From the NCBI GenBank assembly GCA_947179155.2, contig OX359282.1, forward strand, positions 29,753,721 to 29,817,720: DNA of 64,000 nt. The letters run 5' to 3'. A program made the translations under genes and the position numbers. The DNA comes from Hedera helix. Lineage: Eukaryota > Streptophyta > Magnoliopsida > Apiales > Araliaceae. Below the pieces are notes generated by a model. That model saw only the letters and a list, made by a program, of their open reading frames with translations, ran no database searches and was not told the DNA's origin. This document shows positions 47,201 to 58,720 of this stretch, piece after piece. Position 1 is the stretch's first letter, and the number at the start of each line of letters is the position of its first letter.

Positions 47201-47780
47201 TATGAACTGTTGATCTGCATGATTATGATCAGGAACTGTGAATTTTTATTATCATGACTAATGGTATTTCAGATGATAAAAGTTGATGATATTTTTACAA
47301 AAAAGAGAAGCGAGTGGACATTATAGTCTGCATTATTCTTCTAATAGATTGCTCATTCCGCTGCTATTATTGATCTGAACGTTGTTTAAGAATTTAACTA
47401 CAGTTTTTGATATAAACCTTGTAGTCTATTGTATTCTATCAAGAACTCAACTGTTGAAGGCTAATGATAATTTATTCGTCATTATCTTAGTCATGATATT
47501 TCTTACTGGGCTATTTGAGCTCACCCTTTCTTTTCGTTCCATTATTTTTCAACAGGAGATGAGAACGTAACGGGGTCTAGCCGGGGAATGGAGTGAGAGT
47601 GCGGGGATAGCTATCATAGTCTTCACGTGTTATAAAATAGTGTGGCAATAATAATGAAGACTTAGTTGTGTTGTGTTATCCACTGTATTGTTGTACGTTG
47701 TATTTCATTGTAATAATTTTGTTGTAGTCTTTTGACGACTCAAGTTTGGGCTGTGTGGGCTCAGATTTGGGGGCGTCACA
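44279..47780 (+). repeat. 5' LTR of element 3 (LTR e, 3502 bp)
   Basis: TG...CA ends; TATA box at 45239-45246 (CCTATAAATATC). Strong 5' splice-site-like motifs, AA/GTAAGT (GT at 45379) and AAG/GTAAGG (GT at 45702), lie 140 and 463 bp after the TATA box. An acceptor-like TTTTTCAACAG ends at 47555. The hairpin subrepeats are present, with two further decayed cores (GACGCGG, GGCACGG). Confidence 0.95.
45239..45246 (+). promoter_or_regulatory. TATA box of element 3 5' LTR
   Basis: TATAAATA 960 bp into the LTR, expected to drive the full-length RNA. The R/U5 part that follows, about 2.5 kb, is unusually long. Confidence 0.7.
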
Positions 47781-47782
47781 GT

Positions 47783-47794
47783 TGGCATCAGAGC
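47783..47794 (+). other. Primer binding site of element 3
   Basis: TGGCATCAGAGC, identical to the site of element 1 and two bases after the LTR end. The leader to 47980 ends in TTTTGTGACCACAG (last G at 47974), an acceptor-like motif six bases before the gag ATG. Confidence 0.85.
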
Positions 47795-47980
47795 TTAGGG
47801 ATATGGTCTTTAATGGAGATCTGGGGTTAGAACTAGGAGGGGAGAGACGAATAGAATCAGTCACTAGTATGTCCTACCTAAATTAGATTTTATTATCTAA
47901 TGAGTTGATTTGAATATAGGGACATGAAGTGATGAGTCAGTTTATTTGAACTAACATTTATTTTGTGACCACAGTTTAGT

Positions 47981-50900
47981 ATGGCATCTGGAAATCAAGA
48001 GGTTAACTATGGAATATCCGAAGCAAATGTAGCCGAGAATCAGGAGGCCCCAAACAATCCTCCTGCCAACTCAGGAAATAATGTTCCTGATAACATGATG
48101 AACGATGGATTCTTTAGGAATTTCATGCAGTTCATACAGAATCAAGCAAGAGGAAATCCAGTCAATAATAACGGTAGAAACGCTGGTAATTTGAGGATGG
48201 TCACTGTCAAGCAATTTAAAGAATTGGGACCACCTGAATTCCACGGGAAGCCTGACCCACTCAAAGCGGAGGCATGGCTGAAGCAGACGACAAAAATACT
48301 TGATGTCTTACAATGCGCTGATGATCAAAAGGTGCCATTTGCCACTTTTATGTTACGAGGTGAGGCGGACCATTGGTGGGAAGCGGTAAAACGTATCCAA
48401 CCTTCAGCACTCGAAATGTCTTGGACAGAATTCGAAGAACTGTTTAACGAGAAGTATTTCCCAGAAAGCATCCGCCATATGAAAGAGGTGGAATTCATTA
48501 AGCTGGAGCAGGGAAACATGACAGTTTCCCAATATGAAGCTAAGTTCGCCGAGTTATCTCGTTTTGCCACCCATCTAGTGGATGACGAAGCACGAATGAG
48601 TCGGATGTTCCTAAGAGGTTTGAGACTCAAAATTCGTCAACAACTTAGCTCTCATAAATTCAGTTTGTATTCAGATGTTGTGGATAGGGCTCAAAGGGTG
48701 GAGCAAACAGATGAAACATTGCAGCCAAGACTTAATGATCAGCATAGAGAAAGGAATGACAACAACCACAGGAACGAGAACCATCGAGGAGGTAACCAAC
48801 ACTTCGGTGGTAATTCCACATCAAATAACAGAAGAGGAGAATCCAGTGGGAACAATTTCAAAAGAAAGAGATTCCATAATAATTATGGAAGGGCACCAGC
48901 ACCAGTACCAGCACCAGCACCGACCCCAGTTTCAAGGGGAGAAGATCGACCACCAGTGAGATGCTATAGGTGTGGTCAGGAAGGTCACATCAGCCCAAAC
49001 TGTACACTGCAGTCCAAAAAGTGCTACAGTTGTGGGAAAGAGGGTCATCTTGCGCGGTTTTGTCCTGCCACAAAATCGAGTCCAGCTGCAATGATGATAC
49101 CAAAAGCTAGTGCGGATAAGGGAAAATCTGTAGTTCAAGGGAGAGCTTTTGTTGTGACATCCCAAATGGCACGAAACTCGAACGAGGTGATAACCGGTAA
49201 GCTATTCATAAATTCTCGTGAAGTCTACGCTTTGTTAGATACTGGCTCTACCCATTCTTTTATCTCACCTGCATGTGCTCAGCGTTTAAACTTAACTCCT
49301 GAAAATTTGGACTTTGACTTATCAGTTGAAACCCCATTAGGAGAAATGACCATTACATCTACTGTCTATAAATCTTGCCTAGTTCAAATCAACAACCTCA
49401 CATTACCTGTTGACCTTATTTCTTTGGAGATGCATGAATTTGATGTGATTTTAGGAATTGATTGGTTGACTACCCATCATGCTAAAATTGATTGTTTTCA
49501 TAAGATTATTAGTTTTCATATTCCTAATCAACCTGTCATGCAAATTCAAGCAACTAAACCATTGAAATCTATAACTGTTATTTCTAGCCATAAAGCCATT
49601 CGTTTATTGAAAAACGGATGTCAAGCCTTTTTAGCTCATGTCACTGATTTGAACAAAAATACGTCAAACTTGAATGATATTCCCATTGTTAATGAGTTTC
49701 CTGACGTTTTTCCGGAGGAACTTCCTGGCTTACCCCCAAACCGAGAAATTGAATTCTGTATCGATCTTGAACCCGGTACTAAGCCCATTTCCAAAACTCC
49801 ATACCGAATGGCTCCCATTGAACTTCAAGAGTTAAAAGTCCAACTACAGGAATTGTTGGATACTGGTTTCATTCGTCCGAGTGCATCACCTTGGGGTGCT
49901 CCTGTTCTATTTGTGAAGAAGAAAGACGGGAGTATGAGATTGTGCATTGACTACCGAGAATTGAACCATGTCACCATCAAAAACAGGTATCCGTTACCTC
50001 GAATTGATGACATGTTTGATCAATTACAAGGTGCTCAACATTTCTCAAAGATTGATCTCCGTTCTGGATATCATCAGTTAAAGGTTAAAGCTGAGGACAT
50101 TCCAAATACTGCTTTCAGAACTCGTTATGGGCATTATGAGTTTTTAGTCATGCCTTTTGGACTAACCAATGCTCCTGCAGCTTTCATGGACATGATGAAC
50201 CGAATATTCAAGGAATATTTGGATCATTTTGTGGTTGTCTTTATTGATGACATCCTCATATACTCCAAAAGTCGTGAGGATCATGAACAACACCTGAGAT
50301 TGATACTCCAGAAGCTCCGTGAGAACAAATTATATGCCAAGTTGAAGAAATGTGAGTTCTGGCTTGAGGAGGTCACGTTTCTTGGGCATGTGATTTCTAG
50401 TCAAGGAATATCAGTCGATCCTGCGAAGATTGAAACGGTACTAAATTGGGAACAACCCAAGACAGTAACCGAAGTCCGAAGTTTTCTGGGCCTAGCTGGT
50501 TATTATCGGAGATTCGTAGAAGGATTTTCTCGAATCGCCACTCCATTAACTCAGCTTACTCGGAAAAGCACAAAATTCATATGGAGCGAGCAATGCGAGA
50601 AAAGTTTTCAAGAGCTTAAGAGGAGACTTGTTTCAGCTCCTGTTCTGACCATTCCATCAGGATCGGGAGAATTTGTCATATACAGCGATGCTTCAGGCAA
50701 AGGTCTAGGCTGTGTCCTTATGCAACATGGAAAGGTTATAGCCTATGCCTCTCGACAACTCAAAGATTATGAGAAAAATTACCCTACTCATGATCTAGAG
50801 TTGGCAGCAGTCGTTTTCGCGTTGAAGATATGGAGACACTACTTGTACGGAGAGAAAGTGGATATCTATACGGATCATAAAAGTCTCAAGTATTTCTTCA

Positions 50901-52627
50901 CCCAGAAGGAACTCAACATGCGACAACGACGTTGGCTTGAGCTGTTGAAGGATTATGATCACACAATCCAGTATCACCCGGGAAAGGCGAACGTTGTAGC
51001 TGACGCTTTGAGCAGAAAATCTTATGCGAGTACAAGTGCACTGCTGACAACACAAAAGCGTATTTTGTACGACTTGCAAAAGATGGAGATAGAGCTAAAG
51101 ACACCAGGGACCCACTCGAAGATTGCTCACGTGCGAGTAGAACCAGCTTTAATCGATAAAATTAAAGCTGCTCAAGCTACCGATCCGGAACTGATAAACA
51201 TGATAAAAAAAGTACAAGAAGGTACCATTCCCGAAGCAAGAATCGACGAGAAAGGAATACTTCGAGTCAACTCTCGACTCTGTGTTCCTAACGATCCTGA
51301 ATTAAAGCATAAAATCATGATGGAGGCACACAACACGCCGTTTGCAATCCACCCAGGAGGTACCAAGATGTATCGAGATCTTCGACATACATTTTGGTGG
51401 AACAATATGAAAAGGGAGATTGCAGAGTTTATCTCAAGGTGCCTAACTTGTCAACGTGTCAAGGCAGAGCATCAAGTACCTAAGGGTCCATTACAACCAC
51501 TTGAGGTTCCCGAATGGAAGTGGGAACACATCAATATGGATTTCGTGACGGGTCTTCCCAAAGTTTCTCAAGGCTTAGATGCAATTTGGGTCATCGTAGA
51601 TAGATTGACCAAATCCGCTTATTTCTTGCCTATACGAGAAAACTTTTCACTTGAACGTCTTGCCGGTATGTACATAAATGAAATCGTGAGACTGCATGGC
51701 ATGCCAGTTTCCATAGTTTCTGATCGAGATCCTAGATTCCCTTCACGCTTTTGGATCAGTCTACAAAAAGCTATGGGCACTGAACTACGTTTTAGTTCTG
51801 CATACCATCCTCAAACGGACGGACAATCGGAAAGGACGATCCAGACCCTCGAAGATCTTTTGAGACTTTGTGTATTAGACTTCAAAGGAAGTTGGGATAA
51901 GTACTTGCCATTGGTGGAATTTTCTTACAACAACAGTTACCAAGCAAGCATAGGCATGGCTCCATTCGAGGCTTTGTATGGAAGGAAGTGTCGCTCTCCA
52001 ATATGTTGGAATGAGGTAGGAGAAGCAAAATTGTTGGGACCCGAGTTGGTACGCTTGACGACCGAAAAGATCCAAATGATCCGACAACGAATACAGACAG
52101 CACAAGAACGACAAAAGAGTTATGCCGATCTTCATCGGAGAGATGAGAGATTCAACGTCGGAGATCATGTATTCTTACGTGTTTCTCCATGGAAAGGAGT
52201 TACGAGATTCGGAAAGAGAGGAAAGCTCAACCCTCGATTTATTGGCCCATTTGAAATCCTCGATCGAGTAGGATCCGTAGCCTACAGACTAGCCCTACCA
52301 CCAAGTATGTCTCGCATCCATAACGTTTTTCACATATCTATGTTACGTAAATATGTGAAGGACCCAAACCACGTCATTGAGTTAGAACCAGACGTTATAG
52401 CAGAAGATTTAACGTATGAGGAGGTACCTGTTAAGATCCTAGATAAGAAGGAGCAGATCTTACGCTCAAAGGTTATACCTCAAGTTAAGGTTTTATGGAG
52501 GAACCAAGATATTGAGGAAATGACCTGGGAGCTAGAATCTGAGATGAAGTCTAGGTATCCATACCTCTTCGAAATGCCAGGTACGTCAATTTCGGGGACG
52601 AAATTTCATAAGGAGGGGAGGTTGTAA
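47981..52627 (+). CDS. gag-pol polyprotein of element 3 (intact, 1548 aa)
   Basis: Same length and domain order as the element 1 polyprotein: gag, CCHC knuckles 328-341 and 348-361, protease DTG 420-422, RT FIDD 754-757, RNase H, integrase D1187/D1248/E1284, GPF and chromodomain-like tail. No stops or frameshifts. About seven residues differ from element 1: P13S, K265N, K709N in the RT, I1024T, H1214Y with L1215F, and T1254P between the integrase catalytic D1248 and E1284. None hits a catalytic residue. K709N and T1254P lie in otherwise conserved stretches and could reduce activity. The stop codon is within the 3' LTR (52625-52627). Confidence 0.96.
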   Translation: MASGNQEVNYGISEANVAENQEAPNNPPANSGNNVPDNMMNDGFFRNFMQFIQNQARGNPVNNNGRNAGNLRMVTVKQFKELGPPEFHGKPDPLKAEAWLKQTTKILDVLQCADDQKVPFATFMLRGEADHWWEAVKRIQPSALEMSWTEFEELFNEKYFPESIRHMKEVEFIKLEQGNMTVSQYEAKFAELSRFATHLVDDEARMSRMFLRGLRLKIRQQLSSHKFSLYSDVVDRAQRVEQTDETLQPRLNDQHRERNDNNHRNENHRGGNQHFGGNSTSNNRRGESSGNNFKRKRFHNNYGRAPAPVPAPAPTPVSRGEDRPPVRCYRCGQEGHISPNCTLQSKKCYSCGKEGHLARFCPATKSSPAAMMIPKASADKGKSVVQGRAFVVTSQMARNSNEVITGKLFINSREVYALLDTGSTHSFISPACAQRLNLTPENLDFDLSVETPLGEMTITSTVYKSCLVQINNLTLPVDLISLEMHEFDVILGIDWLTTHHAKIDCFHKIISFHIPNQPVMQIQATKPLKSITVISSHKAIRLLKNGCQAFLAHVTDLNKNTSNLNDIPIVNEFPDVFPEELPGLPPNREIEFCIDLEPGTKPISKTPYRMAPIELQELKVQLQELLDTGFIRPSASPWGAPVLFVKKKDGSMRLCIDYRELNHVTIKNRYPLPRIDDMFDQLQGAQHFSKIDLRSGYHQLKVKAEDIPNTAFRTRYGHYEFLVMPFGLTNAPAAFMDMMNRIFKEYLDHFVVVFIDDILIYSKSREDHEQHLRLILQKLRENKLYAKLKKCEFWLEEVTFLGHVISSQGISVDPAKIETVLNWEQPKTVTEVRSFLGLAGYYRRFVEGFSRIATPLTQLTRKSTKFIWSEQCEKSFQELKRRLVSAPVLTIPSGSGEFVIYSDASGKGLGCVLMQHGKVIAYASRQLKDYEKNYPTHDLELAAVVFALKIWRHYLYGEKVDIYTDHKSLKYFFTQKELNMRQRRWLELLKDYDHTIQYHPGKANVVADALSRKSYASTSALLTTQKRILYDLQKMEIELKTPGTHSKIAHVRVEPALIDKIKAAQATDPELINMIKKVQEGTIPEARIDEKGILRVNSRLCVPNDPELKHKIMMEAHNTPFAIHPGGTKMYRDLRHTFWWNNMKREIAEFISRCLTCQRVKAEHQVPKGPLQPLEVPEWKWEHINMDFVTGLPKVSQGLDAIWVIVDRLTKSAYFLPIRENFSLERLAGMYINEIVRLHGMPVSIVSDRDPRFPSRFWISLQKAMGTELRFSSAYHPQTDGQSERTIQTLEDLLRLCVLDFKGSWDKYLPLVEFSYNNSYQASIGMAPFEALYGRKCRSPICWNEVGEAKLLGPELVRLTTEKIQMIRQRIQTAQERQKSYADLHRRDERFNVGDHVFLRVSPWKGVTRFGKRGKLNPRFIGPFEILDRVGSVAYRLALPPSMSRIHNVFHISMLRKYVKDPNHVIELEPDVIAEDLTYEEVPVKILDKKEQILRSKVIPQVKVLWRNQDIEEMTWELESEMKSRYPYLFEMPGTSISGTKFHKEGRL
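52610..52621 (+). other. Polypurine tract of element 3
   Basis: AAGGAGGGGAGG immediately before the 3' LTR (52623), identical to element 1, and also coding for the polyprotein C terminus. Confidence 0.85.
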
Positions 52628-55600
52628 GACCCCGAATTTATGAAATACAAAATTTAATTTTTCTTCATATATATTTTTCCTGAAACAGTAAATGGTTAAA
52701 TTGACAAAATTGAAAGTTAAGGATGTTATGTGTAAATTTTATTTTGTCGGACAATATTCTTTTTGTCGGGGAATATTCGTTTTGTCGGGGAATATTCGGG
52801 CCGTACGACGGCGCCGAAATAACTAATTATTGGTGGAGCCCACAACAGAATAATTGTCGGATATAGAAAACGACAGAAGTAACCTTTTTAAATAAAAATA
52901 GTCAACGGTGTTAACTGTTAAAATACCGGTGATAAAAGAATAGTAGCATACGGTAATTTATGGTATTTTATTGTGGCACACGGTATTCTACAGTAGCACA
53001 CGGTATTGCATAGTGTCTCATATTATTGACACCGTAACTGTTACGCATCATTTCATCAATAATTGTCACTGCATAATATTTTATATTATCAATTCAATTA
53101 TTGTTGCTACACAGTATTTTGCATTATTGATTCAATAATTGTCATTACACTGTATTTCATATCATCGAGTCAATAATTGTTGGTGCACTGTAGTTTAAAA
53201 TTATTGAATCTAATAATTGTCACAGTAGCAAATATACTGTAATTTATATTATTAAATTAATAAAATTATGTAACGTGTTTCTTACATTATTATGGTAACA
53301 TTATTTTATATGTTGGACTCACAGGAAGAATAAATAAATAAATAAAAAAATAAAATAATTAATTTTACTATTTGAAATAGTAACGTGAATAGTGACGTGA
53401 ATAGTAACGTGAATAGTGACGTGAATAGTAAGTGAATAGTAAGAAACATGTGGGACCCACTGTGGGGCCCACACGAAATGTGAGAAATGTGTTTGCTGGG
53501 AATGGGTTGGTGGAGGCTGCGCAGCAGCCTCTGCTGAATTTTTTTTCTGTTCACCTACCACGCATAGTGCCTTATTTTCTCCTATAAATAGATTGTTCAG
53601 CTGAATAGAAAAATCACACCTAAAACATAAAATTTTTCTATAAGAATTTTATGAGTTTTCTCTGAGAATAGTAAGGTTATTTTGAGAGTTTGAAAGCCAA
53701 AAGGAGTGCAGGAATTTTTCAAGTAAGTCTTTTATTAAAGAGTTGTAATTTTATAAATTCCTATTTTTCACGGTATTCATAAATCTTCCTTTAGAAGACT
53801 CTTCTTTAAGAAGATTCATTTTTAAAAGCTTTCTTTGGAAGATTTATTTTGGAATATTATTTTTAAAACTATTTAAAAGTAGTTATATTATACTACAAAA
53901 ATTATGTTAAATATATATAATTTTGATAATTCATATTATACGAGTTATCATACACTTTGAAATTTATATGTGGAAATTACTAATTTTATTATAAAAATAT
54001 AGGTTGATCAACCTCATTTAAATCAATATCCAGTCACGTGTTAAGGTAAGGAATATCAATCTTTTCACACTCTTAAACTTATTACGGTAAGGGGTATCAC
54101 TCTTTTCATCATCATAAATGGATATTATTTTCTTTCTTACTTGAAGGGATTATCATTCTTTGATTCTCGAAAATAATATCGTTTCTTTCTTGTGCCATTT
54201 ATTTTCATGTATTAAATTGTGGGAATAACCTTACGGCGCGGTTTACCGCCTGTTGGTGAATAACCTTTTGTATTCATTCCTTATTAATCTCTGAGAATAA
54301 CCTTACGGTGCGGATTATCGCCTGTTTGGTGAATAACTCTTCGTATTCAAATTGATGGGAATAACCTTACGGCGCGGATTACCGCCTGTTTGGTGAATAA
54401 CTCTTTGTATTCAAATTCTATTAAATTGTGGGAATAACTTATGGCGCGGTTTACCGCCTGTTGGTGAATAACCTTTTGTATTCATTCCTTATTAATCTTT
54501 GAGAATAACCTTACGGTGCGGATTATCGCCTGTTTGGTGAATAACTCTTCGTATTCAAATTGATGGGAATAACCTTACGGCGCGGATTATCGCCTGTTTG
54601 GTGAATAACTATTCGTATTCAAATTGATGGGAATAACCTTATGGTGCGGATTATCGCCTGTTGGTGAATAACCCTTTTTATTTGTCTCGTGTGGAAATAA
54701 TTTGTCTACACGAATTATCACATGACACTTTTATTCCATATTCGTAAGTGATATCATTTTCCTTTATACTCATAAGGGATACCATCTTTTTCATCTTCCA
54801 TTATTCAAACTTACTATGGTAAAGGATATTAATTTCCTTCACCTTTTGTAAATCAAACCTGCTACGGTAAGGGATATTATTTTCTTTCATACTCCTAAAT
54901 CGAAACTTATTATGGAACTATTGCTTCTATAATTCCTGAAAATATTATATGTTCCATAATAGTTGAACTTCATTATTTCAACTGAACCTTCCTATTTACG
55001 TGAACCTTTCTATTGAACTGTAACCGTTATTCTGAACTGTGGATCTTGAATATCATTTTTAAATTTCACTCCACATCATGTTGGCAATTTGGACATTATT
55101 TGAATCTGCACAAAGTAAACTTCTGATACTTATTGTTTATCCTGTTCTTCTGTTCATCATTTGTATCACTGTTATTTGTATTAATCATCAAGAATCAAGC
55201 TGTTGTGAATATCTGTGGCCGGGGGCACAGATGTGATATAATTGTTGAACAGATGATAGGTTAAAGGCGATATACTAGGTTAAAGGCGATACATCTGTTC
55301 GGTGTCTTTTATGGCACGTGGTGAATGTTCTCTTTGGCCCGTAGTGCAAAGATGAACTATTGGTTGGTATGATTATGACCAAAGGCTGAATCTGGTATAA
55401 TCATGACCGTTGGTGCTTTATTGAATATCTTTGGCCCGTAGTGCAAAGATGAACTGTTGATTGGTATGATTATTACCAAAGGCTGAATCTGGTATAATCA
55501 TGACCGTTGGTGTTATATTAAATGTCTTTGGCCCGTAGTGCAAATATGAACTGTTGATCTGCATGATTATGATCAGGAACTGTGAATTTTTATTATCATG

Positions 55601-56123
55601 ACTAATGGTATTTCAGATGATAAAAGTTGATGATATTTTTACAAAAAAGAGAAGCGAGTGGACATTATAGTCTGCATTATTCTTCTAATAGATTGCTCAT
55701 TCCGCTGCTATTATTGATTTGAACGTTGTTTAAGAATTTAACTACAGTTTTTGATATAAACCTTGTAGTCTATTGTATTCTATCAAGAACTCAACTGTTG
55801 AAGGCTAATGATAATTTATTCGTCATTATCTTAGTCATGATATTTCTTACTGGGCTATTTGAGCTCACCCTTTCTTTTCGTTCCATTGTTTTTCAACAGG
55901 AGATGAGAACGTAACGGGGTCTAGCCGGGGAATGGAGTGAGAGTGCGGGGATAGCTATCATAGTCTTCACGTGTTATAAAATAGTGTGGCAATAATAATG
56001 AAGACTTAGTTGTGTTGTGTTATCCACTGTATTGTTGTACGTTGTATTTCATTGTAATAATTTTGTTGTAGTCTTTGACGACTCAAGTTTGGGCTGTGTG
56101 GGCTCAGATTTGGGGGCGTCACA
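52623..56123 (+). repeat. 3' LTR of element 3 (LTR f, 3501 bp)
   Basis: TG...CA ends with one T missing near 56073 (GTAGTCTTTGACG). It shares TGTCGGATATAG and the minisatellite variant order with the LTR of element 1 rather than with its own 5' LTR. The TATA box is at 53583. It is followed by the duplicated TAAGG. Confidence 0.95.
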
Positions 56124-56128
56124 TAAGG
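56124..56128 (+). other. Target site duplication (right) of element 3: TAAGG
   Basis: Matches 44274-44278. Joining across the element gives CCTAAGGTGGAGAAA, restoring a continuous Athila gag frame. Confidence 0.93.
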
Positions 56129-57325
56129 TGGAGAAATTTTTTGGGGAAATAAACAAGGAGAATTTAGGATATTTATTTTATATTTGTTTTATTTTTAGGG
56201 AATATTTTTTTTAAATTTTTGAATTTTGTGGGTATATTCACTGCAAACCTTTACGATACAAAACTCGTCCACTTGGGGTTTAAAAATTTGTTGCACGTGT
56301 TAAGTGCAATCGTGTTTTCTTACAAAAATGGGTAGTGAGTTAGTTTTTTTTAGGATGTGTCACTTGAGCAATAAGTTAAGTGGATTTTAATTCTTAACCA
56401 ATGATGAAATTTAATTTTTATTTAATAACTTTTGAAAAAATGATAAATTTTTGCTTTGTTTGAATCTTTGACTTTTAATTGGTTATTATTTTGTTTGAGA
56501 TCCTTTATTTTTATGCACTTATATCCATTTGTTTGAGCTAATTTAAATTTAAGAAAAGTTTATATGGTTAAACACGTATGAAAGATATTTTTGAGCTCTA
56601 TATCTTAATTGATCATTATTTAAAGCGAAATATAAGGCAAAATATAATTTTAAGAGAGATGATTTAGGTAAATTTTTTAGGATTGTTAAATTGAGAAAAA
56701 AATTATATGGTGGGTTGAGATAGAGTGTAAAATGCACCCACTCATAAACATATGAAAAAGTGAGATGGAGCATAAAATACATTCACCGAAGAAGAAAAGA
56801 AAGAGAGAAAAAATGGGATGAAGCATAAAATGCACCCATTTAAAAGAAAAGGAAAATAAAAGAATGAAAAAAAAGTACTTGAAAAAATTGATGTTAATAA
56901 TCCTAGTATGTTTATCAAGATTAAAACATTTTTGATCTTCTAGTTATATTTGTCTATATTAGTGGAAAGTGATGTGAAAAATAAAAGTGTAGAGTTTTGT
57001 TGTTAAACTAACCATTTTTGATGTCCTTTATGAGGCATTTAATTATATGAGCGGATCTAAGTTTTTATTGCTAGTTTGATACATTTAGATTCACACACAC
57101 ACAAAGGATTTTGAATAAAGTAAGATTAATAAATATGTTAAAATTTTTGGACTTTGCATGGTTTTGAAAGTTTCTTTGAGTTATTGTTTTTAAAATCTTT
57201 AAGGTTAATGTTGACATTCATATTGATTTCTTGTTCAAATAAATTGTTTGGTTATTAATTTTATTTTTATAGTTTTTATTCTTGTTTCGCTTAAGGAAAA
57301 ACAAAGATTTAAGTGTGGGGGTATT
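56124..57325 (+). mobile_element. Remainder of plus-strand Athila-like element: gag tail and non-coding 3' region
   Basis: The gag frame from the spacer continues as VEKFFGEINKENLG and ends at a stop near 56212. The rest is AT-rich without pol domains, so the copy is a non-autonomous deletion derivative. It includes three direct copies of a GCATAAAATGCACCCA-like motif (about 56729-56840), a short (AC)5 run near 57092, and ends in a polypurine tract AAGTGTGGGGGTATT (57311-57325) next to the 3' LTR. No other gene is seen here. Confidence 0.75.
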
Positions 57326-58717
57326 TGATAAGTGAATTTTATTCATATTTCTTAGGTACTTTTAGGCTTAATTATTTGTGAGTTTTTAAATAATTTTATT
57401 ATTTTAGGTTATTTATTTAATTTTATGTATTTTTATTATTTTCATATTATTTTTATTAGTTTTGTAGGAAAAATAAAGAATGGATGGCAAAACCATAATT
57501 ATGGAAGACAGTCGTGCACGCTAGGTGCGGCTCAAGAAAGGGATCAGCAGGTTTGGGACGCGCAGGGCAGGGCGTGATTGGAGGAGCAATGCATCTTTGC
57601 GCCATGCGCGATCTAGCGAAAAAGAAGGAAAAAAAGAAACGCACGCGCCACGCGCGGAAAGGAAAGAAACTACCAGCGATTATCATTAGCGGAGGGTTAA
57701 CTTGGTCAGCTGAGCTTAAAGCGTGTTTGGCTACGCGTTTTGTTGGAATTCGGGATTTATTGCTTTAATTTGATTCCAAATTGAATTTTAATTTCACATT
57801 AGCTTATGATTATTATTGTACTCCTATAAATATATTATTTTAGCACATTACATTAGATTAGCAGATTATTAGAGACATTAGACATATTTAGGGAGCTCTA
57901 TCTCAAGTCTCTCTTATCTCTCTCAATTCTCTTGTATATTATTTTTATTATATTTGACTAATTTTCTTATTCAGTTCTAAGGGGATGTTGAATCTTATTT
58001 CCAGTTAATGGTTTAATTGAGTTATTATTATTTATTCTTTCTTACATGAGATTTATTCTTGATAATCTATTTTAATTGTTTGAATAATATTTGATTTGAT
58101 TGATTTAATGCGGCCAAATAAATTGATTGAGTTTTTATTATCTGCTAGATTAAGATATAATATTAAGCAAACGATATTGTATCTGATCATAAGTAGTGAT
58201 TAGTAATATTTGTTCGTTGTCAAGTTTTTGAATATTATTATGATTATCAAGAAGGCAAGTTAAATAATCTGCGATTGTGTGATTGTTGTTCAGAATAATC
58301 TAATTCCCTAATTCTTAGTGCTACTGTTATATTAAATCTAGACTGATAATTCTAGGTTGTATAATAGTTAAGGTCTAGTGGGGGCGATTGTCACGTTAGA
58401 TTTAAAACCTAAGAAAATTTTTAGGTAATTGAACAATTGTGGTTACCTAAGGTTATTAATTTCATTGAGGGATGGATATTGGCTAACTTGATTATATTAT
58501 TACTGTGAAAATGTGATACTGAACAGAAGAACTGAATTCTTTAATTTATTAGCTAATTTTATTAGTTTACTTTTTTTTATTTAGTTAATTATAATTAATT
58601 TAAAAACCCTATTCTAGTTTACATTGCATAAAAATAAATTAATCATTCTCTCTGGTTCGACTCTTGCTTGCTATTATACTGATTTTGTGATTGAAAGTAA
58701 GGATTAATTTTGGAGTG

Positions 58718-58720
58718 TTA
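58718..58720 (+). other. Target site duplication (left) of MITE: TTA
   Basis: TTA precedes the terminal inverted repeat and recurs at 59067-59069. The empty site in the spacers reads AATTATTAATGACAG. Confidence 0.88.

Larger units (their letters stand above)
44279..56123 (+). mobile_element. Element 3: complete Tekay/Del-like retrotransposon (11845 bp)
   Basis: Two LTRs (3502 and 3501 bp), primer site, intact 1548-aa gag-pol, polypurine tract and a 5-bp target duplication (TAAGG). It appears autonomous. The two LTRs differ at roughly 23 positions by eye (about 0.7 percent), clearly more than those of element 2. The inner region differs from that of element 1 at only about a dozen positions noticed by eye. 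Confidence 0.95.

Noticed and set aside
57514..57768. 84-codon ORF and an opposite-strand ORF at 57456-57686
   Set aside because: Both sit inside the Athila 3' LTR, in its GC-rich portion; overlapping frames on both strands point to chance.
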